Source of the DNA: an uncultured Saprospiraceae bacterium | Lineage (GTDB): Bacteria; Bacteroidota; Bacteroidia; Chitinophagales; Saprospiraceae | NCBI GenBank assembly: GCA_938015595.1 | Contig: CALLPI010000008.1 | Span: 186,001-250,000 of the forward strand | Direction: 5' to 3' | Length of the DNA stretch: 64,000 nt | Part shown: in pieces, positions 52,756 to 61,617 of the stretch | How the letters are laid out: each line of letters opens with the position of its first letter | Position numbering within the stretch: the stretch's first letter is position 1 | The notes under the pieces: generated by a model | Seen by the model: only the letters and a program-made list of their open reading frames with translations | What the model was told of the DNA's origin: nothing | Database searches by the model: none | Position numbers and translations under genes: made by a program

Positions 52756-54390
52756 CTACTTTTTGCCTAGCGTAGTGTTGTAGCGGGTTTGGTCTAGCAG
52801 TATTTTTTTTGCCTCGGTTACTTCAGTGTCGTTGCGCAGGGTCATGCGTATCTTACCGTTTTTGTAGTAGTAGCGCCCGGCAATCTCGCGCTCGATCAAG
52901 TCCAGAATGGCGTCTTTATAACCGGCTAAGGTTGTGCGCTTGGCGTTGCGAATGTTTTGCTCAATGGCGGCTATTTCGCTTTGGAGGCGATAGCCGTCTT
53001 TAGCGGCTTTTTCCTTGAACTCGCGCCAGGTTTTCTCACTTTCGGTTTCGTACTGGAAGTTTTTGGATTCCAAGAACTTGAGGAAAGCGTCAAAGTCGGT
53101 AAAGCGGAATTTTTCCACGGAGTCAATGCCGGTGCGATTCATGCAGTACTGGGTAGCAAAGTCAAAAATCAGGTGCTGTTGTACGAGGGCTTTGACGATG
53201 GGTTCGTCGGTGGGTTGTTTGAGGGAGATATCGGGAGTAACGCCCCCACCGTCGAGCACAGTACGGCCATTCCGAGTAGTAAACTTGGTGCGTCGGCTGT
53301 CGGGAATATCCACTGGTTCGCCGTTTTTGTACTCTACGCTCTGGATGCAGCGCCCACTAGGGATATAGTATTTGGCAGTAGTAACTTTGACGCGAGCATT
53401 GTAGCCTACTTCCATGAAGTTTTGCACCAGCCCCTTGCCATAGGAGCGCTGGCCTAACAGCACGCCGCGGTCGTAGTCTTGCATGGCACCGCTCACAATT
53501 TCAGAGGCGGAGGCCGATTTTTTGTCAATGAGGATGGCCAGTGGGATATCGGGGTCGGTAGCGGGCATGAGGGTGTTGAAAGCGCGGTCTTGCTCTTTGA
53601 TTTTACCTCGGTTGGAGACCACTAGCATATCTTTACCGATAAAGACGTTGCATACGTTAACGGCTTCGTGCAGGAGGCCGCCGCCGTTGCCGCGCAAGTC
53701 CAGGATAACGCCTTTGAGTTGAGGGTCTTCAGCTTTGAGTTTTTTGAGGGCTTCGGCTACGTTTCGGCCAGCATCCTGCGTAAATACGCTGAGGTTGATG
53801 TAGCCGATGTGGTCGCCCACCATACCGCTGAAGGGCACATTAGGCACATCCACTTCGGCGCGCACCAGTGAGACTTTGAAGTCGTCGCTGCGACCGGGCC
53901 GGCGTATGGTGAGTGTGACACTGGTACCGGGGAAGCCGCGCAGGATTTCATTGAGGGCTTCGGGGTCTTTGCCTTTGGCGTCTTTGCCGTCCACGGCCAC
54001 GATCTGGTCGCCGACCTTGAGGCCAGCTTTGTCGGCAGCAAAGCCCTGGTAAAGTTCGGTGATGGTGACGTAATCGCCAATTTTCTCGCTGGAGGCGCCG
54101 ATGCCGTTGTAACGGCCTTCGGTGGTCAGGCGGTAAGATTCAATGTCGGCTTCAGAGATGTAGTTGGTGAAGGGGTCTAGCGAGTTCATCATGGCGTCAA
54201 TGCCAGTGCGCATAAGCTTGCCAGGGTCTATTTCTTCTACATAGTTGGTATTAAGTTCCCGATACACATTGGCAAAAATTTCGATGTTGCGGGAGATTTC
54301 AAAAAACTTATCACCCACAGGGCTGAAGGAAGCTGCCAGGCTAAGGATGGCCACTAAGGCGGCTGTGCCGAAGAAAAACTTGTGCTTCAT
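52756..54390 (-). CDS. CtpA-type S41 C-terminal processing protease
   Basis: 544 residues. N-terminal signal or anchor (FFFGTAALVAILSLAASF, residues ~5-22), an S41 N-terminal helical part (NYVEEIDPGKLMRTGIDAMM), a PDZ domain (~85-175, GIGASSEKIGDYVTITELYQ, GLKVGDQIVAVDGKD), and the protease core with Ser in LIDKKSASASEIVSGAMQDY and Lys in RSYGKGLVQNF, the Ser-Lys dyad. It cuts unfolded or C-terminally tagged periplasmic proteins. The C-terminal extension of ~120 residues is helical and charged. It is divergent from the sirtuin gene with about 190 nt between. Confidence 0.95.
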   Translation of the reverse strand: MKHKFFFGTAALVAILSLAASFSPVGDKFFEISRNIEIFANVYRELNTNYVEEIDPGKLMRTGIDAMMNSLDPFTNYISEADIESYRLTTEGRYNGIGASSEKIGDYVTITELYQGFAADKAGLKVGDQIVAVDGKDAKGKDPEALNEILRGFPGTSVTLTIRRPGRSDDFKVSLVRAEVDVPNVPFSGMVGDHIGYINLSVFTQDAGRNVAEALKKLKAEDPQLKGVILDLRGNGGGLLHEAVNVCNVFIGKDMLVVSNRGKIKEQDRAFNTLMPATDPDIPLAILIDKKSASASEIVSGAMQDYDRGVLLGQRSYGKGLVQNFMEVGYNARVKVTTAKYYIPSGRCIQSVEYKNGEPVDIPDSRRTKFTTRNGRTVLDGGGVTPDISLKQPTDEPIVKALVQQHLIFDFATQYCMNRTGIDSVEKFRFTDFDAFLKFLESKNFQYETESEKTWREFKEKAAKDGYRLQSEIAAIEQNIRNAKRTTLAGYKDAILDLIEREIAGRYYYKNGKIRMTLRNDTEVTEAKKILLDQTRYNTTLGKK

Positions 54391-54547
54391 AAGTCGTAGT
54401 TCAATAAATAACGAAACGATGAACGCAAAATGCGCACTTTGTAATGCCGCAAGAGAGCAAAAAGTTTTGATGCGCGCTGGGCAGGGCTAGCAGCCGCCCT
54501 TTTGTAAACGAGCATCCGCTGCACCTTAACAACCTTCGGGCGTTTGC

Positions 54548-54578
54548 TTGGCGCGCTCGTCGCAAAATACTACCTTTG
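54548..54578 (+). promoter_or_regulatory. Promoter of the sirtuin gene, predicted leaderless
   Basis: TTG (54548-54550), 20-nt spacer, TACCTTTG (54571-54578) followed by C. The ATG at 54583 lies only 4 nt beyond the -7 element. In this promoter class transcription starts a few nucleotides after the -7 motif, so the first transcribed base would fall at or within two bases of the start codon. Confidence 0.7.
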
Positions 54579-54582
54579 CTTT

Positions 54583-55290
54583 ATGGAAAAAATTGTAGTA
54601 CTCACCGGAGCAGGCATGAGCGCTGAGAGCGGCATACGTACCTTTCGAGATGCCAACGGCTTGTGGGAGGAACACGACGTCATGGAAGTAGCTTCCGTTG
54701 ACGGATGGAAGCGCAACCCCGAGCTAGTGCTCCGCTTTTACAACCTGCGCCGCAGCCAACTTAAGGAAGTAGCACCTCACGCTGGCCACTTGGCTCTGGC
54801 GCATTTGGAAAAAGCCTATGACGTGCACATCGTAACGCAAAATGTGGACGACCTCCACGAACGCGCTGGCAGCCGCCACGTGCTGCACCTGCACGGCGAA
54901 CTCCGCAAAGTGCGCAGCACTCAATACCCCGAGTTGGTGTACGACTGGTACGATGACCTCCACCTGGGCGACTTATGCGAGCGTGGCGCCCAGTTGCGGC
55001 CCCACATCGTGTGGTTTGGCGAAATGGTACCCCTTATGGAGGAAGCTGCCGCCATCACCGCCCAGGCCGATAAGGTGATCATTATTGGCACCTCCATGCA
55101 AGTATATCCGGCTGCCGGGTTGGTGGCCTATGCCAAGCCCAAGGCCGAAATCTATTACATTGACCCCAATCCCTCCATCAATTACGAACTCAGCGATCGT
55201 TCTAATCTGAAAGTGATTATGGAGAAAGCCACTATTGGCGTGCCCAGCCTGGTGGAGCAGTTGCTAGAAAAATCCATCGCCAACTTGTAG
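54583..55290 (+). CDS. cobB: NAD-dependent protein deacylase (class III sirtuin)
   Basis: 235 residues from the ATG at 54583 (in-frame codons upstream include the promoter). Sir2 motifs: NAD loop GAGMSAESGIRTFRDANGLW, TQNVDDLHERAG, catalytic His104 in LHLHGEL. Tyr53 and Arg56 (FYNLRR) match the Y-x-x-R of class III enzymes that remove succinyl or malonyl groups. The zinc-binding region after HGEL has a single Cys (LCERGAQLRP) where CobB has four, so the structural zinc is probably absent; this may be typical of the Bacteroidota branch. It is monocistronic, with its own promoter. Confidence 0.93.
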   Translation: MEKIVVLTGAGMSAESGIRTFRDANGLWEEHDVMEVASVDGWKRNPELVLRFYNLRRSQLKEVAPHAGHLALAHLEKAYDVHIVTQNVDDLHERAGSRHVLHLHGELRKVRSTQYPELVYDWYDDLHLGDLCERGAQLRPHIVWFGEMVPLMEEAAAITAQADKVIIIGTSMQVYPAAGLVAYAKPKAEIYYIDPNPSINYELSDRSNLKVIMEKATIGVPSLVEQLLEKSIANL

Positions 55291-55315
55291 TTTTATACTA
55301 GGACTCTTATATTTG
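55285..55315 (+). promoter_or_regulatory. Promoter of the PorE-like gene
   Basis: TTG (55285-55287), 20-nt spacer, TATATTTG (55308-55315). A full match to the Bacteroidota pattern. The -33 element overlaps the last codons of the sirtuin gene. The leader to the ATG at 55389 would be about 68 nt. Confidence 0.68.
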
Positions 55316-55388
55316 TATGTCGGGTGATGCAGCCTTGCTTGATCGTACGTAAAGAGCAGGACCATTTTTACACAAGCAATTGCGACCT

Positions 55389-57578
55389 ATGAGAAAACAT
55401 ATACTCCTTGCCCTGGCAGTGCTTTGCCTGTTCGCACAAGTTGCTGTTGCACAAGACCCCCGCCTGCGCAAGGCTAAAGAAGCCATGCGTTTGCTCCAAT
55501 ACGCCGAAGCGGCAAAACTATACGAGGAGTTGTTGCCCAAGTACGATACACCCCAAACCAGGGCCCACCTGGCCGAGGCCTACCGCAAAAATCAGCAGTA
55601 TGATAAAGCTGTGGAGCACTACGCCCAGATTAAAAACTGGGGGCAGTTGGCTCCCGAATACCTGCTCTACTACGCCAAAGCCTTGCTGAAAACCGCCTCC
55701 TGCGCAGAGGCGCAATCTGTATATGACCAGTATCTTGAGCGCAAGCCGCTAGATGCTCGCGCGCCTATGTTGCGCGATGTGTGTGCTGCTCTTGAGCAAT
55801 TGCGCGCTCAGCCCAACGACGCCTTTACCCTGTTTCCGGTTGGTTTTAATTCTTCATACCATGAAATGGCGCCGGCTTACTACGGCAATAGCCTCGTATT
55901 TGCCTCCAACAGGCTCTCAGCCAAAGGCGATTTCTTGGACCTCATCGTAGCCAAAGATCCCGCCAGTACGGAATCGCTCGCACCGTTTGCCACAGAACTC
56001 AATACTCCGCTGCACGAGGCTACGGCAACTTTTAGCGCCGACATGAGCCGCGTATTCTTCACGCGTAGCCGAGAGGTGAAAACCTCTTTGGAAAGCCGCA
56101 TAGTGCCCCTCGACATTCTCACCGCTACTCGCCAAAGCGACGGCAAGTGGTCCAAGCCCGAATCCCTCAACCTGACAGATGCCGCCTACTCTGCTGCGCA
56201 CCCTTGCCTCTCTGCCGATGGCACTCGGCTTTACTTCAGCTCCGACTTGCCCAACGGCTTTGGTGGCAAAGACCTCTACTACAGCGACTGGAACGGCAGC
56301 ACCTGGGGCAAGCCCGTCAACCTCGGCCCAGAGATCAATACCGAAGGCGATGAACTTTTCCCGGCTCTTGGCCCTGACAACCGACTCTACTTCAGCTCCG
56401 ATGGCCACCTTGGCTTGGGTGGGCACGACCTCTTTGCCGCCGAAATGATTGGCCCCAGCGCCTGGGGGCGTGTACAAAACCTCGGCCTACTCTTCAACTC
56501 TGCAGAAGATGATTTTGCCATAGCTTGGGCGCCCGACGGCAACGCCGGTTTCCTTAGCTCCAACCGCACTGGAGGCCAGGGCGGCGACGACATCTACGGC
56601 TTCAAGCGGCTGCATTACGTTCTGGCGCTTGAATTTACCGATGCGCTCAATGGCCGCAGCATTGCACCAACCAGTGTGGCAAGCGACTGCGGGGCTACTA
56701 CGCTCCACCCGCGTTTGCGGCTCCCAGTGGAGGGCTGTTGCTCAATCACGGTGCAGGCTGAGGGGTACGAAAGCCTCTCGCGCCAGATATGTGCCAACGA
56801 ATCTGGTCTACCTGGCAAGTCAGCCTATCGCATCGCCTTGGAGCCTGAGAAAGTTTACACGGTGCAGGGTTCCGTCATGGATCAGCAATCAGAACAGCCG
56901 CTGACTGGCGCTGCCATACACGTTTTTGATCAAGCTGGTGCATTATTTGCCGTGCTGGTGTCTGGCGCCGATGGTCATTTTGCTGCCAATTTGCCTAGGG
57001 GCAAGTGCTTCACTTTCAAAGTAGAAAAAGGCAATTACTTTGCCCGCACTTTAGACGAGCGCATCTGCACCGAAGGCAACCAAACCCTTTATGTGCTGAA
57101 TGTGGTACTCCAGCCCTTTTGGATAAGTGCCGCCCAGATGCGTAGGAATCTGGCCAATACCACTGCCCTGGCCAAAGGCGTTTTTCTGGCTGGTACGCCC
57201 ACCGGACTGGAAGAGACCGCGCCATTTCAGTTGCAAATCTACTACAATAGGTTCAGTGCAGAGATCCGCGAGGATGCCATACCAGAAATGCAACGCCTGA
57301 TTCAATTGTTGAAGGATAACCCCAAGGTGGTATTAGAAATCAGCGCTCACACCGACGCGCGTGGCGATGCCTCCTTCAATCAACGGCTGTCGCAAAAGCG
57401 TGCCGAAGCTGTAGTCAAGTGGCTGACCGACAGAGGCATTGAGAGTAGCCGGCTCTTTGCCAAGGGCTATGGCGAATCGCGCCTGGTTAATCATTGTAAG
57501 GACGGCGTAGCTTGCTCCGAGGCCGAGCACCAGCGCAACCGTCGTACGGAGTTCCGCGTAGTGGAGGTGCTCCGGTAA
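55389..57578 (+). CDS. PorE-like TPR-PD40-carboxypeptidase-regulatory-OmpA protein
   Basis: 729 residues from the ATG at 55389 (a TTG at 55380 is also in frame). Signal peptide residues 1-~21 (ILLALAVLCLFAQVAVAQ). TPR helices at ~25-140 (YAEAAKLYEELLPKYDTPQ), a PD40 propeller at ~150-400 (SLVFASNRLSAKGDFLDLIV, LYFSSDGHLGLGGHDLFAAE), a carboxypeptidase-regulatory beta domain at ~485-570, and an OmpA-like peptidoglycan-binding domain at ~620-729 (EISAHTDARGDASFNQRLSQ). This is the domain order of PorE, the T9SS lipoprotein that binds peptidoglycan, but the signal is not clearly a lipobox. It leads the run with DUF5723, amidohydrolase and GluQ-RS genes. Confidence 0.9.
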   Translation: MRKHILLALAVLCLFAQVAVAQDPRLRKAKEAMRLLQYAEAAKLYEELLPKYDTPQTRAHLAEAYRKNQQYDKAVEHYAQIKNWGQLAPEYLLYYAKALLKTASCAEAQSVYDQYLERKPLDARAPMLRDVCAALEQLRAQPNDAFTLFPVGFNSSYHEMAPAYYGNSLVFASNRLSAKGDFLDLIVAKDPASTESLAPFATELNTPLHEATATFSADMSRVFFTRSREVKTSLESRIVPLDILTATRQSDGKWSKPESLNLTDAAYSAAHPCLSADGTRLYFSSDLPNGFGGKDLYYSDWNGSTWGKPVNLGPEINTEGDELFPALGPDNRLYFSSDGHLGLGGHDLFAAEMIGPSAWGRVQNLGLLFNSAEDDFAIAWAPDGNAGFLSSNRTGGQGGDDIYGFKRLHYVLALEFTDALNGRSIAPTSVASDCGATTLHPRLRLPVEGCCSITVQAEGYESLSRQICANESGLPGKSAYRIALEPEKVYTVQGSVMDQQSEQPLTGAAIHVFDQAGALFAVLVSGADGHFAANLPRGKCFTFKVEKGNYFARTLDERICTEGNQTLYVLNVVLQPFWISAAQMRRNLANTTALAKGVFLAGTPTGLEETAPFQLQIYYNRFSAEIREDAIPEMQRLIQLLKDNPKVVLEISAHTDARGDASFNQRLSQKRAEAVVKWLTDRGIESSRLFAKGYGESRLVNHCKDGVACSEAEHQRNRRTEFRVVEVLR

Positions 57579-57590
57579 GCGGAAAGTACT

Positions 57591-57598
57591 TATCTTTG
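57591..57598 (+). promoter_or_regulatory. Putative -7 element upstream of the DUF5723 gene
   Basis: TATCTTTG followed by C, matching TAnnTTTG, in the 86-nt gap between the PorE-like gene and the DUF5723 start at 57665. No -33 TTG at the right distance. It may be an internal promoter of the run. Confidence 0.4.
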
Positions 57599-57664
57599 CC
57601 CAAGTGAATCAAAATTCGAGCATTGGATACCCGACTTTCCAAGGCTGAACACAACCATGCAATC

Positions 57665-58993
57665 ATGCCCAAAATCTTTCCTGTCCTGGCTACTCTTCTG
57701 TTTGTGGCCGCAGGCATTTGCGCTCAGCAAGACCTCAACACGGCTATCATGCGCGGCGTGTGGCAAAGCAATCGCCTCAACCCTGCGCTATTTCCTGAGC
57801 ACAAAGTGGCCATAGGATTACCTGGTGCGTACACCAACCTCCTGATTACCGGCCTGAAATATAACCAGTTGGTGAGTACCGACGCCAATGGCCGTCGCGT
57901 GCTGGATGTGGATAAGGGCATCGCGCAACTGGACGCCCAGAACCTCATCCGCGAAAACACGGATATAGAAACCCTAGCCCTAGGCCTCCGCCTGGGTAAG
58001 TTGAGCCTTAGCGCAGCGCATACTGTGCGTTTCAACGCCTTCTTAAACTACCCCAAAACACTGCCTCAACTGATATGGCAGGGCAATGCGCAATTCATTG
58101 GCCAGGAAGTGCAATTTGCGCCCGACCTGCAGCTTTTTGGCTATAGCGAACTGGCGTTGGGCCTGGCACTGGAGATCACACCCAAATTGGCACTTGGCGG
58201 AAGGGTAAAATACTTAAGCGGCCTGGGGGATATTTCTACGCCCCGAACTGACTTGCGTCTCTACACCAACCTCGACGCCTACGAACTACGCCTGACCGCC
58301 GACTTTCAGGCCAACATTACCGGAAGCATTGACTACAAGGGCTTTGAAGAACCCCAGGTCAATTACGAGTTTGGGCAGTTTGCCGTCAATCAACTGTTTA
58401 CATCCAATACCGGCTACGCCTTTGACATGGGTGCAGCGCTTCGCTTCCACAAGTGGGACCTGGCGCTGAGTGTGCTCGACATTGGCGCCATTCAATGGAA
58501 AGACAACGCCCGCTTTTACCGCTTGCAGGGCCAGTTTGAGTACAAAGGCCTGGACGTAGCCGAGCGCCTGCTTAATGACGATACCACCAGCGTGGGGTCT
58601 GTTCTGGATTCGCTGGAAACCCTCTACCGCCCGCAAGAGGGCATGGCAGCCTACGAAACCCGCCTGGCGTCGCGCTACTACCTGAGCGCCACCTATCAGC
58701 TGAGCAAAAAACTGCGCTTGGGTGGTGTATTTTATACCGAGCAGTACAGGGGGCAGCCCTTTCCGGCGCTGGCACTGAGTGCTACGGCGCAGTTATTTCC
58801 CTGGTGGAGTATAGGCGGCTCTTACGGGGTGCGCAATCGGCGCTTTGATAATATTGGCGCGCACACGGCGCTTCAACTGGGGCCAGCGCAGTTGGTGGCT
58901 GCCACTGACAATCTCATCAGTGTATTCCTCCAAAAAAGTAGCCACAGCGCCAACGCACGTTTAGGGCTTAACTTGCTCTTTGGTAAAAATTGA
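57665..58993 (+). CDS. DUF5723 family predicted outer-membrane protein
   Basis: 442 residues from the ATG at 57665 with a signal peptide (FPVLATLLFVAAGICAQ). In-frame codons from 57623 add an unlikely leader. The mature protein opens with a segment typical of this family (RGVWQSNRLNPALFPEHKVA, IGLPGAYTNLLITGL), then alternates beta-strands to the end, consistent with a barrel. Family members sit in Bacteroidota genomes without an assigned job. It lies between the PorE-like gene (86 nt upstream) and a secreted M20 hydrolase gene (27 nt downstream), so an envelope role is plausible. Confidence 0.87.
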   Translation: MPKIFPVLATLLFVAAGICAQQDLNTAIMRGVWQSNRLNPALFPEHKVAIGLPGAYTNLLITGLKYNQLVSTDANGRRVLDVDKGIAQLDAQNLIRENTDIETLALGLRLGKLSLSAAHTVRFNAFLNYPKTLPQLIWQGNAQFIGQEVQFAPDLQLFGYSELALGLALEITPKLALGGRVKYLSGLGDISTPRTDLRLYTNLDAYELRLTADFQANITGSIDYKGFEEPQVNYEFGQFAVNQLFTSNTGYAFDMGAALRFHKWDLALSVLDIGAIQWKDNARFYRLQGQFEYKGLDVAERLLNDDTTSVGSVLDSLETLYRPQEGMAAYETRLASRYYLSATYQLSKKLRLGGVFYTEQYRGQPFPALALSATAQLFPWWSIGGSYGVRNRRFDNIGAHTALQLGPAQLVAATDNLISVFLQKSSHSANARLGLNLLFGKN

Positions 58994-59020
58994 GCCAATA
59001 CCGTATTCAATACGCCTGCC

Positions 59021-60646
59021 ATGAAGCGACTGAAGTATATTTTGCTGATTGTTTGCCTACTGCTATTGGGTGTAGAGCTGCTGCAAGCGCAAAAAACCAC
59101 CGCCAGCACCAGAAGCAAGCCTAAAGTCCAGCATCTTTCCCGCGTCGATGCGCTCAAAGAAGAAGCCCGGCGCCACGTGCGCGCCAATGCCAAGCTGGCC
59201 CAGGTCATGGTGGACAAGATATTCAGCTTTGCCGAACTGGGGTTCCAGGAGGTAGAATCGTCTGCTTACCTGACTCGCATCCTGGAGCAGAATGGCTTTG
59301 CTATTGAGTATGGCATTTCCGGCGTGCCTACGGCCTGGTGGGCTACTTGGGGTAGCGGCAAGCCCGTGATAGCGTTGGGTAGCGACTTAGACTGCATACC
59401 CAAAGCCAGCCAGAAACCAGGCGTAGCCTATCACGACCCTATTGTGCCCGGCGCGCCCGGCCACGGCGAAGGGCATAACTCCGGCATTCCACTCAATATT
59501 GTAGCCGCACTGGCGGTGAAGGACATCATGGCGCGCGAGGGGCTTTCTGGTACGCTCATACTCTGGCCGGGTATTGCCGAAGAACTAGTGGGTACTAAGG
59601 CTTTTTTTACCCGCGACGGCTACTTCGACAAAGTGGACCTCTGCATCTTTACCCACGTCAATGACAACCTCAGCGTCTCTTGGGGGCAGGCGCGCGGTAC
59701 AGGGCTAATCTCGGTAGAATATACCTTTGAAGGAGAAGCCGCCCATGCTGCCGGCGCGCCTTGGAGAGGGCGCAGTGCCGCCGATGCCGTTGAACTCATG
59801 AACATTGGCTGGCAGTACCAGCGCGAGCACCTTGATCCGTTGCACCGTTCACATTCCGTCATCACCAACGGCGGCGATCAGCCTAACGTAGTGCCTTCCA
59901 AAGCCTCCGTCTGGTACTACTTTCGCCACGTTACCTATCCCAAGATCATGGAGGTGTATGAACGCGCCAACCGCGTGGCCGACGGCGCAGCTTTGATGAC
60001 TAACACCACCGTGACGCGCCGCGTACTCGGCTCAGCCTGGCCTCGCCACTTCAACAAGGTGTTGGCCGAAACCATGTACGAAAATATCAAGAAAGTAGGC
60101 CTACCTCAATGGAGCGAAGCCGACCAAAGACTTGCCATGGCTCTGCAGCGCGAGGTCAACTCGCCGCGCGATACCACTGGTCTAGCTACCAAACTGGATA
60201 CCCTTGGCCTGCCTGACCCCAGTCCTGTCAGCGGCGGCTCTGATGACATAGGCGATATTTCCTGGAAACTGCCCACCATCACCCTAGGCTACCCGTCCAA
60301 CATACCCGGGCTGCAAGGTCACCATTGGTCTAATGCTGTAGCTATGGCCACTCCCATTGCGCACAAAGGTGTAGTAGCCGGCGCAGAGGCCATGGCCATG
60401 ACGCTGGTGGACATCCTGCTCAAACCCGAATTGGTGCAACAAGCCTGGCAATACTTCCGTGAGGAGCAAGGCATGAAGCAGCAGTACATTCCTATGGTGA
60501 CAGAGACAGACAAGCCAGCTATCTATCTCAACAAAGAGATCATGGAGGAATTTCGCCCCCAACTCCAGAAGTTCTACTACGACGAAACGCGCTTCAACTC
60601 TTACATGGAGCAGTTGGGCATTCAATATCCTGTGATAAAGAAGTGA
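59021..60646 (+). CDS. Exported AbgB-like M20 amidohydrolase
   Basis: 541 residues with a signal peptide (YILLIVCLLLLGVELLQAQ). The M20 metallopeptidase core has the metal-binding motifs IALGSDLDCIPKASQ, GHGEGHNSGIPLN and WPGIAEELVGTKAFF, plus HVNDNLSVSWGQARGTG and the dimerisation lid region GEAAHAAGAPWRGRSAADAV. This is the AbgB (p-aminobenzoyl-glutamate hydrolase) subgroup; AbgB pairs with AbgA, which is not seen. The signal peptide suggests a periplasmic substrate, such as an N-acyl amino acid. The stop overlaps the GluQ-RS ATG by 1 nt. Confidence 0.93.
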   Translation: MKRLKYILLIVCLLLLGVELLQAQKTTASTRSKPKVQHLSRVDALKEEARRHVRANAKLAQVMVDKIFSFAELGFQEVESSAYLTRILEQNGFAIEYGISGVPTAWWATWGSGKPVIALGSDLDCIPKASQKPGVAYHDPIVPGAPGHGEGHNSGIPLNIVAALAVKDIMAREGLSGTLILWPGIAEELVGTKAFFTRDGYFDKVDLCIFTHVNDNLSVSWGQARGTGLISVEYTFEGEAAHAAGAPWRGRSAADAVELMNIGWQYQREHLDPLHRSHSVITNGGDQPNVVPSKASVWYYFRHVTYPKIMEVYERANRVADGAALMTNTTVTRRVLGSAWPRHFNKVLAETMYENIKKVGLPQWSEADQRLAMALQREVNSPRDTTGLATKLDTLGLPDPSPVSGGSDDIGDISWKLPTITLGYPSNIPGLQGHHWSNAVAMATPIAHKGVVAGAEAMAMTLVDILLKPELVQQAWQYFREEQGMKQQYIPMVTETDKPAIYLNKEIMEEFRPQLQKFYYDETRFNSYMEQLGIQYPVIKK

Positions 60647-61557
60647 TGCCAACTCTGCCCTTGCGCACCCGCATAGCACCCACGCCCAGCGGTTGGCTGC
60701 ACCAGGGCAACGGCGCCTCCTTCGTGCTGACCTGGGTGTTGGCGCGCGCTGCTGGCGGCAGGGTACTCCTGCGCATTGATGACCTGGACCGCACCAGGTT
60801 TCGCATGGAATACCTGGATGACATCTTTTACACCCTGGACTGGCTCGGCCTGGATTACGACGAAGGGCCGGTAGATGCCCAGGACTTTCTGGCGCGGTTT
60901 TCCCAGGTGCACCGCCTCGACCTCTACAACCAAGCCCTGGCAGAACTCCGGTTGCAGGAGCTTTGCTACGCTTGTCATTGTTCGCGCAGCCGCATTCGCG
61001 CAGCATCGCCAGATGGCATTTATCCAGGGTTTTGCCGCAAAAAAGACCTCGACTTTGAGATGGCTGAAGTGGCCTGGCGCGTCTGCCTGCCAGCCCATGC
61101 CGTTGCGGCTTTTCGGGAGTGGGGTAGGGCTGATCTCCACACCGTTGAATTTGGCAGTAGCATGGGCGATTTTGTGGTGCGGCAAAAGGATGGCATGCCG
61201 GCTTACCAGGTGGCTTCTCTCTGCGACGACCTACACTGGAGTATCAATTTCATAGTGCGCGGTGCCGACTTGCTGCCCTCCACAGCGGCACAAGTGTGGC
61301 TGGCACAACAAATACCTGGCAAACAGCCCTTTGCAAAGGCTTGCTTCCTGCATCACGCTTTGCTCACCGATAGCGCCGGAGAGAAACTCTCCAAATCAGC
61401 AGGGGCGGCATCGCTGGTGGCTTGGCGGGCGGATGGTCGGGGGCCGGAGCAAATTTACCGGCAAGTGGCAGCCTGGCTGACATTACCTGACGAGGTGTAC
61501 AGTTTACAAACTTTGCTGGAGGCTACTGCCCGAAAGTATGCACAACTTCTTTTGTGA
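60646..61557 (+). CDS. gluQ: Glutamyl-queuosine tRNA(Asp) synthetase-like protein
   Basis: 303 residues from the ATG at 60646 (a GTG at 60643 is in frame). It resembles the catalytic half of glutamyl-tRNA synthetase without an anticodon domain. HIGH-like motif is APTPSGWLHQGNGASFVLTW and KMSKS-like motif is GEKLSKSAGAASL. Zinc-type cysteines are present in CYACHCSRSRI and the later FCRKKDL. GluQ-RS attaches glutamate to queuosine at position 34 of tRNA-Asp. It overlaps the amidohydrolase stop by 1 nt, so co-translation is likely even though the functions seem unrelated. Confidence 0.93.
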   Translation: MPTLPLRTRIAPTPSGWLHQGNGASFVLTWVLARAAGGRVLLRIDDLDRTRFRMEYLDDIFYTLDWLGLDYDEGPVDAQDFLARFSQVHRLDLYNQALAELRLQELCYACHCSRSRIRAASPDGIYPGFCRKKDLDFEMAEVAWRVCLPAHAVAAFREWGRADLHTVEFGSSMGDFVVRQKDGMPAYQVASLCDDLHWSINFIVRGADLLPSTAAQVWLAQQIPGKQPFAKACFLHHALLTDSAGEKLSKSAGAASLVAWRADGRGPEQIYRQVAAWLTLPDEVYSLQTLLEATARKYAQLLL

Positions 61558-61587
61558 GCCTTCATGCAATTTCCCCGAATTATCCTG

Positions 61588-61595
61588 TAAGTTTG
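61588..61595 (+). promoter_or_regulatory. Putative -7 element for the pgmB-GH65 run
   Basis: TAAGTTTG followed by C, matching TAnnTTTG, 22 nt upstream of the beta-PGM ATG. No -33 TTG at the expected place. Confidence 0.42.
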
Positions 61596-61617
61596 CCGCC
61601 GCGCAATACCAAGCAAC

